Shown here: piece by piece, positions 1 to 8,016 of the stretch | Layout: every line of letters starts with the position of its first letter | Numbering within the stretch: the first letter of the stretch is position 1 | NCBI GenBank assembly: GCA_021777915.1 | Contig: JAJYCZ010000013.1 | Location: 1 to 34,755 of the forward strand | DNA length: 34,755 nt | Direction of reading: 5' to 3' | Source of the DNA: Pseudomonadota bacterium | Lineage (GTDB): Bacteria > Pseudomonadota > Alphaproteobacteria > Rhizobiales > Beijerinckiaceae | The notes under the pieces: model-generated | Told to the model about the DNA's origin: nothing | The model's database searches: none | The model's input: the letters and a program-made list of their open reading frames with translations, nothing else | Position numbers and translations under genes: made by a program

Positions 1-2
1 AA

Positions 3-929
3 AAGCCGATCGGCTGCTATCTGTTCTCCGGTCCGACCGGCGTCGGCAAGACCGAGGTCGCCAATCAGCTCGCCAAGGCGCTCGGCGTCGAAATGGTGCG
101 CTTCGACATGTCGGAATATATGGAGCGCCATACCGTGAGCCGCCTGATCGGGGCGCCACCCGGCTATGTCGGCTTCGAGCAGGGCGGGCTTTTGACCGAC
201 GCCATCGATCAGCATCCCCATTGCGTGCTGCTGCTCGACGAGATCGAAAAGGCCCATCCCGACCTGTACAACATCCTGTTGCAGGTCATGGACCACGGCA
301 AGCTGACCGATCACAACGGCAAGCAGATTTCGTTCCGCAACGTCATTCTGGTGATGACCACCAACGCCGGCGCGGCCGACATGGCGCGCCCGGCCTTCGG
401 CTTCACCCGGAGCAAGCGCGAGGGCGACGACGTCGAGGCGATCAACCGCACGTTCGCGCCGGAGTTCCGCAACCGGCTCGACGCCGTCGTGCCCTTCGCC
501 CATCTGCCCACCGAGGTCATCGCCAAGGTGGTGGACAAGTTCATCATGCAGCTTGAAGCGCAACTGGCGGACCGCAACGTCTCGATCGAGCTTTCGGACG
601 AGGCGCGGCTCTGGCTCATCGAGCACGGCTACGACGAATCGATGGGCGCGCGGCCGATGGCGCGGGTCATCCAGACCCATATCAAGACGCCGCTCGCCGA
701 CGAGGTTCTGTTCGGCCGGCTCAAGAACGGCGGCACGGTGCGCGTGGTGACCGCGGGCTCCGGCGACGACGCCAAGCTCGCCTTCGTCTTCCCGGAAGGG
801 CCGGTGCTGCCCCGTCCCGACAAGGAAATCGTCGAGGCGCGGCGCAAGAAGGCGCGCGCGGAGCCGGAAGCGCGCGCCCGCAAGGGCAAGCCGAAAGCGG
901 CGGCGCAGCCTGCCGGCCACGCCCGATAG
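3..929 (+). CDS. clpA: ATP-dependent Clp protease ATP-binding subunit ClpA, C-terminal part (5' truncated by window edge)
   Basis: Frame 3 is open from the window edge: KPIGCYLFSGPTGVGKTEVANQLAKALG (Walker A), LLLDEIEKAHPDLYNILLQVMDHGKLTD (Walker B), NVILVMTTNAG, EFRNRLDAVVPF, GARPMARVIQ; typical of the ClpA second AAA+ module and D2-small domain. Confidence 0.95.
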   Translation, partial: KPIGCYLFSGPTGVGKTEVANQLAKALGVEMVRFDMSEYMERHTVSRLIGAPPGYVGFEQGGLLTDAIDQHPHCVLLLDEIEKAHPDLYNILLQVMDHGKLTDHNGKQISFRNVILVMTTNAGAADMARPAFGFTRSKREGDDVEAINRTFAPEFRNRLDAVVPFAHLPTEVIAKVVDKFIMQLEAQLADRNVSIELSDEARLWLIEHGYDESMGARPMARVIQTHIKTPLADEVLFGRLKNGGTVRVVTAGSGDDAKLAFVFPEGPVLPRPDKEIVEARRKKARAEPEARARKGKPKAAAQPAGHAR

Positions 930-955
930 GCCGGGTCGGTCCGGTTACAACATCG

Positions 956-984
956 CGGCGGCCGTTCAGGCCGCCGTTTTCTTT
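956..984 (+). terminator. Intrinsic terminator after clpA
   Basis: Perfect 8-bp stem CGGCGGCC-GTTCA-GGCCGCCG followed by TTTTCTTT, 27 nt after the clpA stop. Confidence 0.8.
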
Positions 985-1083
985 CCCGCCGATCGCTTGA
1001 ATTCGCGCCGGGCGCGGCTGAAAATCGCCGCCAGCCTTGACCCTCCCGGACGGTCGCGACAAAAGGAAACAAAGGGAGGGCTC

Positions 1084-1677
1084 ATGCATCCGATTCGCAA
1101 CATCTGCGTCTATTGCGGCTCGTCGCTCGGCGATGATCCGGTTTTTGTCGCGGCGGCGCGGGATTTGGGAAGGACGCTTGCCGAAAACGGCGTCGGCCTC
1201 GTTTACGGCGGCGGGAATCTCGGCCTGATGGGGGCGGTGGCCCATGCGGCGCTGGAGGCCGGCGGCCATGTCACCGGGATCATCCCGCATTTCCTGGAAA
1301 AACGCGAACATGCGCTCGAAAATGTGCAGGAGCTGATCGTCGTCGGCGACATGCACGAACGCAAGCGGCTGATGTTCGAGAAGGCCGACGCCTTCATCGC
1401 GCTGCCGGGCGGGATCGGCACGCTGGAGGAGCTGGTCGAGCAACTGACATGGGTGCAGCTGCAGCGCCATGACAAGCCGGTGCTGATCGCCGACATCGGC
1501 GGCTTCTGGGCGCCGCTGCTGGCGCTGATCGACCATATGCGCGTCCAGGCCTTCATCCGCCCGGAATATGAGGCGCGCTTCCTGGTGCGCGACAAGGTCG
1601 AGGATATGATTCCCGCATTGCGCCAGGCCTTTGCCAGAGCCCGCGCGTCGCATCTGGCCTTGCGCCCGGAGTTCTGA
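1084..1677 (+). CDS. LOG family protein (TIGR00730-type, cytokinin riboside 5'-monophosphate phosphoribohydrolase-like)
   Basis: MHPIRNICVYCGSSLGDDP...GLVYGGGNLGLMGAVAHAAL...ALPGGIGTLEELVEQLTWVQL; the PGGxGTxxE motif is diagnostic. ATG at 1084 preceded by AAAGGGAGGG. Confidence 0.93.
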   Translation: MHPIRNICVYCGSSLGDDPVFVAAARDLGRTLAENGVGLVYGGGNLGLMGAVAHAALEAGGHVTGIIPHFLEKREHALENVQELIVVGDMHERKRLMFEKADAFIALPGGIGTLEELVEQLTWVQLQRHDKPVLIADIGGFWAPLLALIDHMRVQAFIRPEYEARFLVRDKVEDMIPALRQAFARARASHLALRPEF

Positions 1678-1691
1678 CCCCCTTTGGGACG

Positions 1692-2477
1692 TCAGTCGTC
1701 CGAGATCGTTTCGGGGCCGATCACGCCGCGGCTGGTCTGCACCACCCAGTTCTGACCGCGATGCTCGATGCGTTGGACCGTGGCGCCGCCGAGCAGGACG
1801 TCGCCGGGCTGGACCCTTTCCATTCCCTCCGGCCCTTCGATCCAGGCATGGCCGCCGCCGACGCCGCGCAGGACATAGACGCGATAGAGGCCAAGCGCCG
1901 CATGGGCGCCAGGAGCGGGCAGGGGGGCCGAAACCTGCGCCGGATGGGGCAGCGGCTTGCCGATCGAACCGGTCGGCGTGCGGTCCACCTTGGCTTTAGC
2001 CATTTTCTCCGCTTCGGACCTGACCTTTTCAAGCTTCGCCTGAAGATGGAAGGCGTTGAGCGCCGCGTCGACCTTGGCGTCGGCGACATTCTTCTGCAGC
2101 GTGGCGATAGTGGCCTCTTCGGCGCGGGATTTGCGCGCCTCGGCGTCGAGCTTGTTCCTCAGGCTTTCGACATGGACGCGCAGCGCCGCCAGTTCGTTGC
2201 CCTGCGCCTTGGCGGCCTCGACGGCCTGGGCCGCGGCAAGCGCCACCGGATCGGGTTTCGCCGGCGCGGGCTGGACCAGGGCGTCCATGCGATAGGCGGC
2301 CGCCCAGCCCAGGCCGATCGTCAGCAGCAGGGCCACGCCGGAGGCGAGGAAGAAGCGCCGCCTTTCGCCACGGGGATCGACGGCGCGGAATTCGATCTCG
2401 GGCCGCTCGTCCGCACGGAGCCGGAACGGCTCGTGAGGCGCCGGCACGGGTTTCGAAGGCGGGATGAGGTCATGCAT
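1692..2477 (-). CDS. Hypothetical membrane-anchored coiled-coil protein with C-terminal GspC/PilP-like small beta domain
   Basis: 261 aa ORF: one N-terminal TM segment (FFLASGVALLLTIGLGWAAAY), Ala/Lys/Glu-rich coiled coil, then GGGHAWIEGPEGMERVQPGDVLLGGATVQRIEHRGQNWVVQTSRGVI. Confidence 0.75.
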   Translation of the reverse strand: MHDLIPPSKPVPAPHEPFRLRADERPEIEFRAVDPRGERRRFFLASGVALLLTIGLGWAAAYRMDALVQPAPAKPDPVALAAAQAVEAAKAQGNELAALRVHVESLRNKLDAEARKSRAEEATIATLQKNVADAKVDAALNAFHLQAKLEKVRSEAEKMAKAKVDRTPTGSIGKPLPHPAQVSAPLPAPGAHAALGLYRVYVLRGVGGGHAWIEGPEGMERVQPGDVLLGGATVQRIEHRGQNWVVQTSRGVIGPETISDD

Positions 2478-2593
2478 GGTCTGCTCCGGGCGGACGATCT
2501 TCGTCCGTTTCCATGACCAGATATTTTCCGGCTTTCGGATTAACCCATGATTAATGACGTCGCGATTTTTGCTCGGCCTGTCGCCGATTTACA

Positions 2594-4753
2594 TCACTCG
2601 GCCGCGGCGGAGCCCGTCGCCGGCAGGCGGGCCAGCAAGGCGATCAGGGCGCGGTCCTGCATCAGGGCCGCGCGTTCCTTGCGCTGGATCCATGCTGAGG
2701 CCTCGTCGAGCGTGCGCGCCTCGCCGAGCTTGGCGATCGCCATCGCCCGCTCCGGCGTGATGTCGCCGCGCGCGCGGTGGACGGCGGGCGGCAGGAAGGC
2801 CGCGTGCACGTCGCGAAATTCCGGGTCCTGGTGAAGGACGCGCAGTCCGTCCGCGTTGTCGAAGCCTTCCGACGCGAGGTCGCCGGACAGAGCATTGGCG
2901 CGCATGGCGATCGGCGGCGGAGCGCGCTCCTCGGGCGTATCCAGCAGGCCGATGCGGCGGAAGGCCAAGCCGACGGATTTCAGGCCGGTGCCCCAGGACA
3001 ACGGGATCGCCAGGATCAGGCCGGCGATGGTGGGTGACATCCAGGCGGCGAGCGAGGGCGAAAGCAGCAGCGCCGCGACCAGCGAAATGACGCCGAGAAT
3101 GACATGGTCGCGATGGCGGCGGATGATCGACTTGAACGGCACCGAGCCGTCGTCGCGCCGCTGCGGCTCCCATCCGGTGTCGAAGCCGAACAGGATGTGC
3201 AGCACATGGCCGGAATGGACCAGCATCATGATCGGCGCGAGCAGGGCCGACATGAAAACCTCGAACAGGGTCGAGAGCACGAGCCGGATTGCGCCGCCCG
3301 AGCCACGCCGGGTCGGGCTGTCGAACAAAGCGACGATCAGGCCGAACAGTTTCGGCGCGAGCAGCACCGCCATGGTGAGGATGAACAGCTCCAGCGACCG
3401 TTCGGCGTCGAACACCGGCCAGGTCGGGTACAGGGTGAAATCGCGGGAGAAATATTCCGGCCGGATATATTTCGCCTGCAGGACCAGCAGAAGGCCGACC
3501 AGCAGCTGGGCGAGCCAGAGCGGCGAGGCCAGATAGGCCATGATCCCGGTGGCGAAATGCTGGCGGGTCGCGAGAACGAGCCCCTTGGCCGGCAGGATGC
3601 TTGTATGCTGGAGATTGCCCTGGCACCAGCGGCGGTCGCGCGCGGCAACGTCGATCAGCGAGGGCGGGCACTCCTCGAAGGAGCCAGGCAGGGAGGCCAG
3701 CATATAGACGCTGTAGCCGGCGCGGCGCATCAGCGCGGCCTCGACGAAATCGTGGGAGAGGATATGGCCGCCGAAAGGCGGCTTGCCCCTGAGATGCGGC
3801 AGGCCGCAATGGTCGGCGAAGGCCTTGACGCGAATGATGGCGTTATGGCCCCAGTAATTGCCGTCGCGGCCCATCCAGCACGCCAGGCCGTCGGCGATGA
3901 TCGGCCCGTAGATGCGGGCGGCGAATTGCTGGACGCGGGCGAAAAGCGTGTTGCGGTTGATGATCAGCGGCAGGGTCTGGATGATGCCGGCGTCGGGATC
4001 GGCCTCCATGGTCGCGGCGAGCGAGACGATTGCCGCGCCGGTCATCAGGCTGTCGGCGTCGAGCACCACCATATGGTCGTAGGAGCCGCCCCAGCGCGCG
4101 ACGAAATCGCCGACATTGCCGGCCTTGCGCGCGGTGTTCCTGGCGCGGTGGCGGTAATAGACGCGGGCGTCCGGCCCCAGCCGGCGCCGGAGGGCCATCA
4201 GCGCCCGCTCCTCGGCGATCCAGACGTCGGGATCGGTCGAGTCCGAGAGCAGGAACCAGTCGAAGGCCGCGCCATGGCCGGTCGCCTCGACATCCTCGTG
4301 GATGGCCTGGATCGCCCCGAAGACGCGCGAGGGCGCCTCGTTGTAGATCGGCATGATGACGGCGGTGCGCGTCGTCAGCTTGTCCGGCGGCGCCGCCGGC
4401 TTGGGGCGGCCGATCAGCAGATGCAGGAAGCCGACGACGGAGGCGGCGAAGGACAGGGCGATCCAGGAGAAATTGGCGAGGAACAGGACGAGCAGCGCCC
4501 ATTTCGGAAAAGTGATGCCGCCGACGTCGATGACCAGGAACATCTGATAGCCGCCCCAGATGGTCAGGGCGAGGCCGCCGCCATAGGTGACGAGGCGCGA
4601 CAGCCAGGGCGCGCGGACGTGGCGGACGAATTTGCGCCGCTCCTTCGCCGCATCGAAGCGAAAAAGCTTCTGCTCCGGCATGGGAATCGGGGATTCCTGC
4701 GGCATGGCCGCCGCGGGCGGCGCGACGGCGGCCAAAGCGGGGGCGGAGTCCAT
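2594..4753 (-). CDS. opgH: Glucans biosynthesis glucosyltransferase H (OpgH/MdoH)
   Basis: GT2 family: TRTAVIMPIYNEAPSRVFGAIQAI...DWFLLSDSTDPDVW...VVLDADSLMTG...GHNAIIRVKAFADHCGLP...SHDFVEAALMRRAGY...RDRRWCQGNLQH, multiple TM segments. Start at 4753 overlaps the opgG stop (TAATG); ATG at 4765 is an alternative. Confidence 0.93.
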   Translation of the reverse strand: MDSAPALAAVAPPAAAMPQESPIPMPEQKLFRFDAAKERRKFVRHVRAPWLSRLVTYGGGLALTIWGGYQMFLVIDVGGITFPKWALLVLFLANFSWIALSFAASVVGFLHLLIGRPKPAAPPDKLTTRTAVIMPIYNEAPSRVFGAIQAIHEDVEATGHGAAFDWFLLSDSTDPDVWIAEERALMALRRRLGPDARVYYRHRARNTARKAGNVGDFVARWGGSYDHMVVLDADSLMTGAAIVSLAATMEADPDAGIIQTLPLIINRNTLFARVQQFAARIYGPIIADGLACWMGRDGNYWGHNAIIRVKAFADHCGLPHLRGKPPFGGHILSHDFVEAALMRRAGYSVYMLASLPGSFEECPPSLIDVAARDRRWCQGNLQHTSILPAKGLVLATRQHFATGIMAYLASPLWLAQLLVGLLLVLQAKYIRPEYFSRDFTLYPTWPVFDAERSLELFILTMAVLLAPKLFGLIVALFDSPTRRGSGGAIRLVLSTLFEVFMSALLAPIMMLVHSGHVLHILFGFDTGWEPQRRDDGSVPFKSIIRRHRDHVILGVISLVAALLLSPSLAAWMSPTIAGLILAIPLSWGTGLKSVGLAFRRIGLLDTPEERAPPPIAMRANALSGDLASEGFDNADGLRVLHQDPEFRDVHAAFLPPAVHRARGDITPERAMAIAKLGEARTLDEASAWIQRKERAALMQDRALIALLARLPATGSAAAE

Positions 4754-6273
4754 TACAGCGTCCATCGGTAAAGCCACGTCTCGGTCTGGGGCGCGCCCTG
4801 GATATCCAGGGTCAGGCGGATCTCGCAGGCGGTCTCGCCGGCGGGATCGATGTCGAACTGAACCGTGCAGCTCTTGCGCTCCGCCGCCGGATAGACGCGC
4901 TGGGCGACGACCTTTCCGGGGGTGACGGAAAGATTGGGGGTGAGGGCCGCGACGCGGGCCGGATCGCCCAATCCGTCGCCGCGGAACTCGACGAGGAAGC
5001 GCCTCTGCCTGGCGGCCGGGGCGCGTCCGCCGCGCGAATTGACCGTTTCCGCGCCGGCGGGACGCGACGGCGGCGTCCAGCACCAGAACTGGCGATAGGC
5101 GAAATCGGCCTGCTGGCCTTTGACCAGCGGGGTCTTCGATCGCCAGAAGGCGACGATGTTCTGGGCGGTTTCGTTGTCGGAGGGAATTTCGACCAGCTCC
5201 ACCGAGCCGTCGCCCCAATCGCCGATCGGCTCGATCCACAGCGAGGGGCGCAGCTCCCAATGGGCGTCGAAATCGTAGAAATCGTCGAAGGCGCGGTGGC
5301 GCTGAAGGAAGCCGAAACCTTTGGGATTCTGGTCGACGAATTCGGAAATCTGGAGGGTGTTCCGGTTGCTGACCGGACGCCAGATCCATTCTCCGCGGCC
5401 GGAGTATATTTGCAGGCCGCCGATTTCTTCCGCCGCCTCGCGCACGTCGTCGTCGCCGCGCCGGTCGAGCGGGCTGAACACGCTGGTCGCGCCCATCGTC
5501 GCCAGCCCGAAGACATCGATCAAGGCGCGGGGGAACAGCGAGGATTCGACGTCGATGATGGTGACGTCGCCGGGGTGGAGGGTGAAACGATAGGCGCCGG
5601 CGACGCTTTCGGAATCGAGCAGGGCGTTGACCGTCAAAGCGTTGTCGGCGACGCTGCCCTTCTCGATCCACACCGCGCGGAACAGCGGGAATTCCTCGCC
5701 GCGCGGGTCGCCGGTGCGGATCGAAAGCCCGCGCGAGGTCACGCCGAGTTTCTGGCCCCGCGCGGCGGAGCGGAAGAAGCTCGCGCCCTGGAACACCGCG
5801 AGTTCATGCAGTTCGCCTTGATCATTGCGCTGCAGCACGCGGAAGCCGGAAAAATCGAGATTGGTCGGCGTCGCGCGCGGCCGCAGGTTGCCGAAATCGA
5901 AATCGGCGGCGTTGTAGTTGAGCCGCCGCGCCGCGCCGTTCTCGACCAGATTGATCTGCATCGGCGAGGTATAGACGAAGCCGCGATGCAGCGGCTCGAT
6001 GACGAAGCCGCTGGACTTGTCGTTCCAGATCAGCCCGTCGGGCTTGGCCTTGATGGCCGCGAAAGCCTCGCGCGTCAGGTCCGCGAAGCCGCCGGGCAGA
6101 TCGGTCGAGGGCGCGGAAAAGCTTTTGGCCGCGAGGTTCTTGGCCAGTTCCACCACGGCGGCGTGGCTGAACGGCGCCGCCTGGTCCTCGGCGAGAGCGG
6201 GGGAGACGGGGGTGACGGCGGCGAAAGCGGCGGCTGATCCGGCCAATTGCAAAAGGTCGCGTCGCTTCAGCAT
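4753..6273 (-). CDS. opgG: Periplasmic glucan biosynthesis protein, OpgG/OpgD family with Tat-like signal
   Basis: MLKRRDLLQLAGSAAAFAAVTPVSPALA signal; FSHAAVVELAKNLAAKSF...LPGGFADLTREAF...RGFVYTSPMQINLVENG...GASFFRSAARGQKLGVTSRGLSIRTGDPRGEEFPLFRAVWIEKG, characteristic MdoG family. OpgG versus OpgD not resolved. Confidence 0.92.
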   Translation of the reverse strand: MLKRRDLLQLAGSAAAFAAVTPVSPALAEDQAAPFSHAAVVELAKNLAAKSFSAPSTDLPGGFADLTREAFAAIKAKPDGLIWNDKSSGFVIEPLHRGFVYTSPMQINLVENGAARRLNYNAADFDFGNLRPRATPTNLDFSGFRVLQRNDQGELHELAVFQGASFFRSAARGQKLGVTSRGLSIRTGDPRGEEFPLFRAVWIEKGSVADNALTVNALLDSESVAGAYRFTLHPGDVTIIDVESSLFPRALIDVFGLATMGATSVFSPLDRRGDDDVREAAEEIGGLQIYSGRGEWIWRPVSNRNTLQISEFVDQNPKGFGFLQRHRAFDDFYDFDAHWELRPSLWIEPIGDWGDGSVELVEIPSDNETAQNIVAFWRSKTPLVKGQQADFAYRQFWCWTPPSRPAGAETVNSRGGRAPAARQRRFLVEFRGDGLGDPARVAALTPNLSVTPGKVVAQRVYPAAERKSCTVQFDIDPAGETACEIRLTLDIQGAPQTETWLYRWTL

Positions 6274-6470
6274 CGACAGGGCCGTCCAATCCGTCCCGAA
6301 AGGTGGTTGCGGGGCTGGGCGGATCGCCCGCACGCGCGCAAATTTTCTGATTCCGGGGGTTATACCGCAATTTGCGGCGGAGGCGAGGCTGATTTTTCGC
6401 TTTGCGGGCTTTTGCCGCTCCCCTATACGTTCGGCGCGATTTTTGCCGTGCGATTTTTGGGGGAATTCCG

Positions 6471-7850
6471 ATGACCACGCCAAAGGACACCGGCGGCGGG
6501 CCGCGCCGCTGCCTCGCGGTCGTGCTTGCCGCCGGCGAGGGCAAGCGCATGCGCTCCGGCCTGCCGAAAGTGCTGCATCCCGTCGCGGGACGCTCCATGC
6601 TCGCCCATGTGCTCGACGCCGTGGGCAGGGCGGGGGCCGACGCGCTGGCCGTGGTGGTCGGGCCGGGGCGCGAGGATGTCGCCGCCGAGGCGCGCGTTCA
6701 GGCGCCGGACGCCCGGGTCTTCGTCCAGGCCGAGCGGCTCGGCACCGCGCATGCGGTTCTGGCGGCGCGCGAAGCCCTCCATCAGGGCTATGACGACATT
6801 CTGGTCCTGTTCGCCGACACGCCGCTGGTCCGGCCCGAAACCTTTTCGCATCTGCGCGAAAAACTGAAGCAAGGCGCCGGCGTGGCGGTGCTGGGCTTCG
6901 CGCCGTCCGACCCCACCGGCTATGGCCGCCTGCTGACCGACGGCGACGGCGCGCTGCTGGCGATCCGCGAGCACAAGGACGCGACGCCCCGGGAACTGGC
7001 CGTCGGGCTGTGCAACGCCGGGCTGATGGCGCTCGACGGCGCGCGCGCTCTCGACTGGCTGGAGCGGATCGACGACGCCAACGCCCAGCGCGAATTTTAC
7101 CTGCCCGACGTGGTGGCGATCGCGCGCGGCGAGGGCGCGGCCTGCGCTTATGTCATGGCGCCGGCGGAGGAAGTGCTCGGCGTCAACGACCGCGTCCAGC
7201 TCGCCGCCGCCGAAGCCGAAATCCAGAGCCGGCTGCGCCGCGCCGCCATGCTGAACGGCGCGACACTGGTCGCGCCGGAGACGGTGTTCTTCTCCTATGA
7301 CACGGTGGTAGGCTCCGACGTTCTCGTCGAGCCCCATGTCGTCTTTGGCCCCGGCGTGAGCGTCGGCGACGGCTGCGTCATCCACGCCTTCTCGCATCTC
7401 GAAGGCGCGACTTTGGCGAAGAATGTCACGATCGGCCCCTATGCGCGGTTGCGTCCGGGCGCCAGACTGGCGGCCAAGGCGAAGATCGGCAATTTCGTCG
7501 AGATCAAGAAGGCGGAGATCGGCGAGGGCGCCAAGATCAATCACCTGACCTATGTCGGCGACGCCAGCATCGGCCCGCGCGCCAATATCGGCGCCGGCGT
7601 CATCACCTGCAATTACGACGGCTTTCTGAAATATAGAACGACCATCGGCGCCGACGCCTTCATCGGCTCGAATTCCGCGCTGGTGGCGCCGGTCCAGATC
7701 GGCGACCGCGCTTTTGTCGGCTCGGGCTCGGTGGTGACCGGCGATGTCGAAGCCGACGCCCTGGCGGTGGCGCGCGGCCGGCTGGCGGTCATCCCCGGCT
7801 GGGCGACGGCGTTCCGCAAGAAAATGGCGGCGTTGAAGGCGGCGAAATGA
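6471..7850 (+). CDS. glmU: Bifunctional UDP-N-acetylglucosamine pyrophosphorylase / glucosamine-1-phosphate N-acetyltransferase
   Basis: [31 protein letters not shown]-terminal motif; C-terminal left-handed beta-helix repeats ([63 protein letters not shown]). Confidence 0.97.
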   Translation: MTTPKDTGGGPRRCLAVVLAAGEGKRMRSGLPKVLHPVAGRSMLAHVLDAVGRAGADALAVVVGPGREDVAAEARVQAPDARVFVQAERLGTAHAVLAAREALHQGYDDILVLFADTPLVRPETFSHLREKLKQGAGVAVLGFAPSDPTGYGRLLTDGDGALLAIREHKDATPRELAVGLCNAGLMALDGARALDWLERIDDANAQREFYLPDVVAIARGEGAACAYVMAPAEEVLGVNDRVQLAAAEAEIQSRLRRAAMLNGATLVAPETVFFSYDTVVGSDVLVEPHVVFGPGVSVGDGCVIHAFSHLEGATLAKNVTIGPYARLRPGARLAAKAKIGNFVEIKKAEIGEGAKINHLTYVGDASIGPRANIGAGVITCNYDGFLKYRTTIGADAFIGSNSALVAPVQIGDRAFVGSGSVVTGDVEADALAVARGRLAVIPGWATAFRKKMAALKAAK

Positions 7851-8016
7851 TTGGGTGGCGCGTTGCGAACGGCCGCGCTCGAGATTCAACGCAGGACGCC
7901 CGACGCCGGAGCGTGAGCTTTGCCTTTGCTCATGGCCGGTTCGCTTGCAAAGCGCCAGGCGAAAGCACATTATTTTGATTTCAGGCCGTCATTCGTCCCC
8001 GACTGCGCGGAGCAAT

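Noticed and set aside
721-1653. 310-aa minus-strand ORF over the LOG gene
   Set aside because: Shadow ORF; plus-strand LOG protein has the PGGxGTxxE motif.
3104-4771. 555-aa plus-strand ORF opposite opgH
   Set aside because: Shadow ORF; the opgH frame carries GT2 motifs.
4754-5671. N-terminal extension of the opgH ORF (to 5671)
   Set aside because: The extension is out of frame within opgG and Arg/Pro-rich; the opgH start at 4753 (or 4765) fits the TAATG coupling.
7220-7800. Repeated hexapeptide coding pattern in glmU
   Set aside because: Explained by the known left-handed beta-helix of GlmU, not a DNA repeat element.
6423-7970. 515-aa minus-strand ORF opposite glmU
   Set aside because: Shadow ORF of glmU; repetitive ADxGAxADxG pattern is the complement of the beta-helix repeat.
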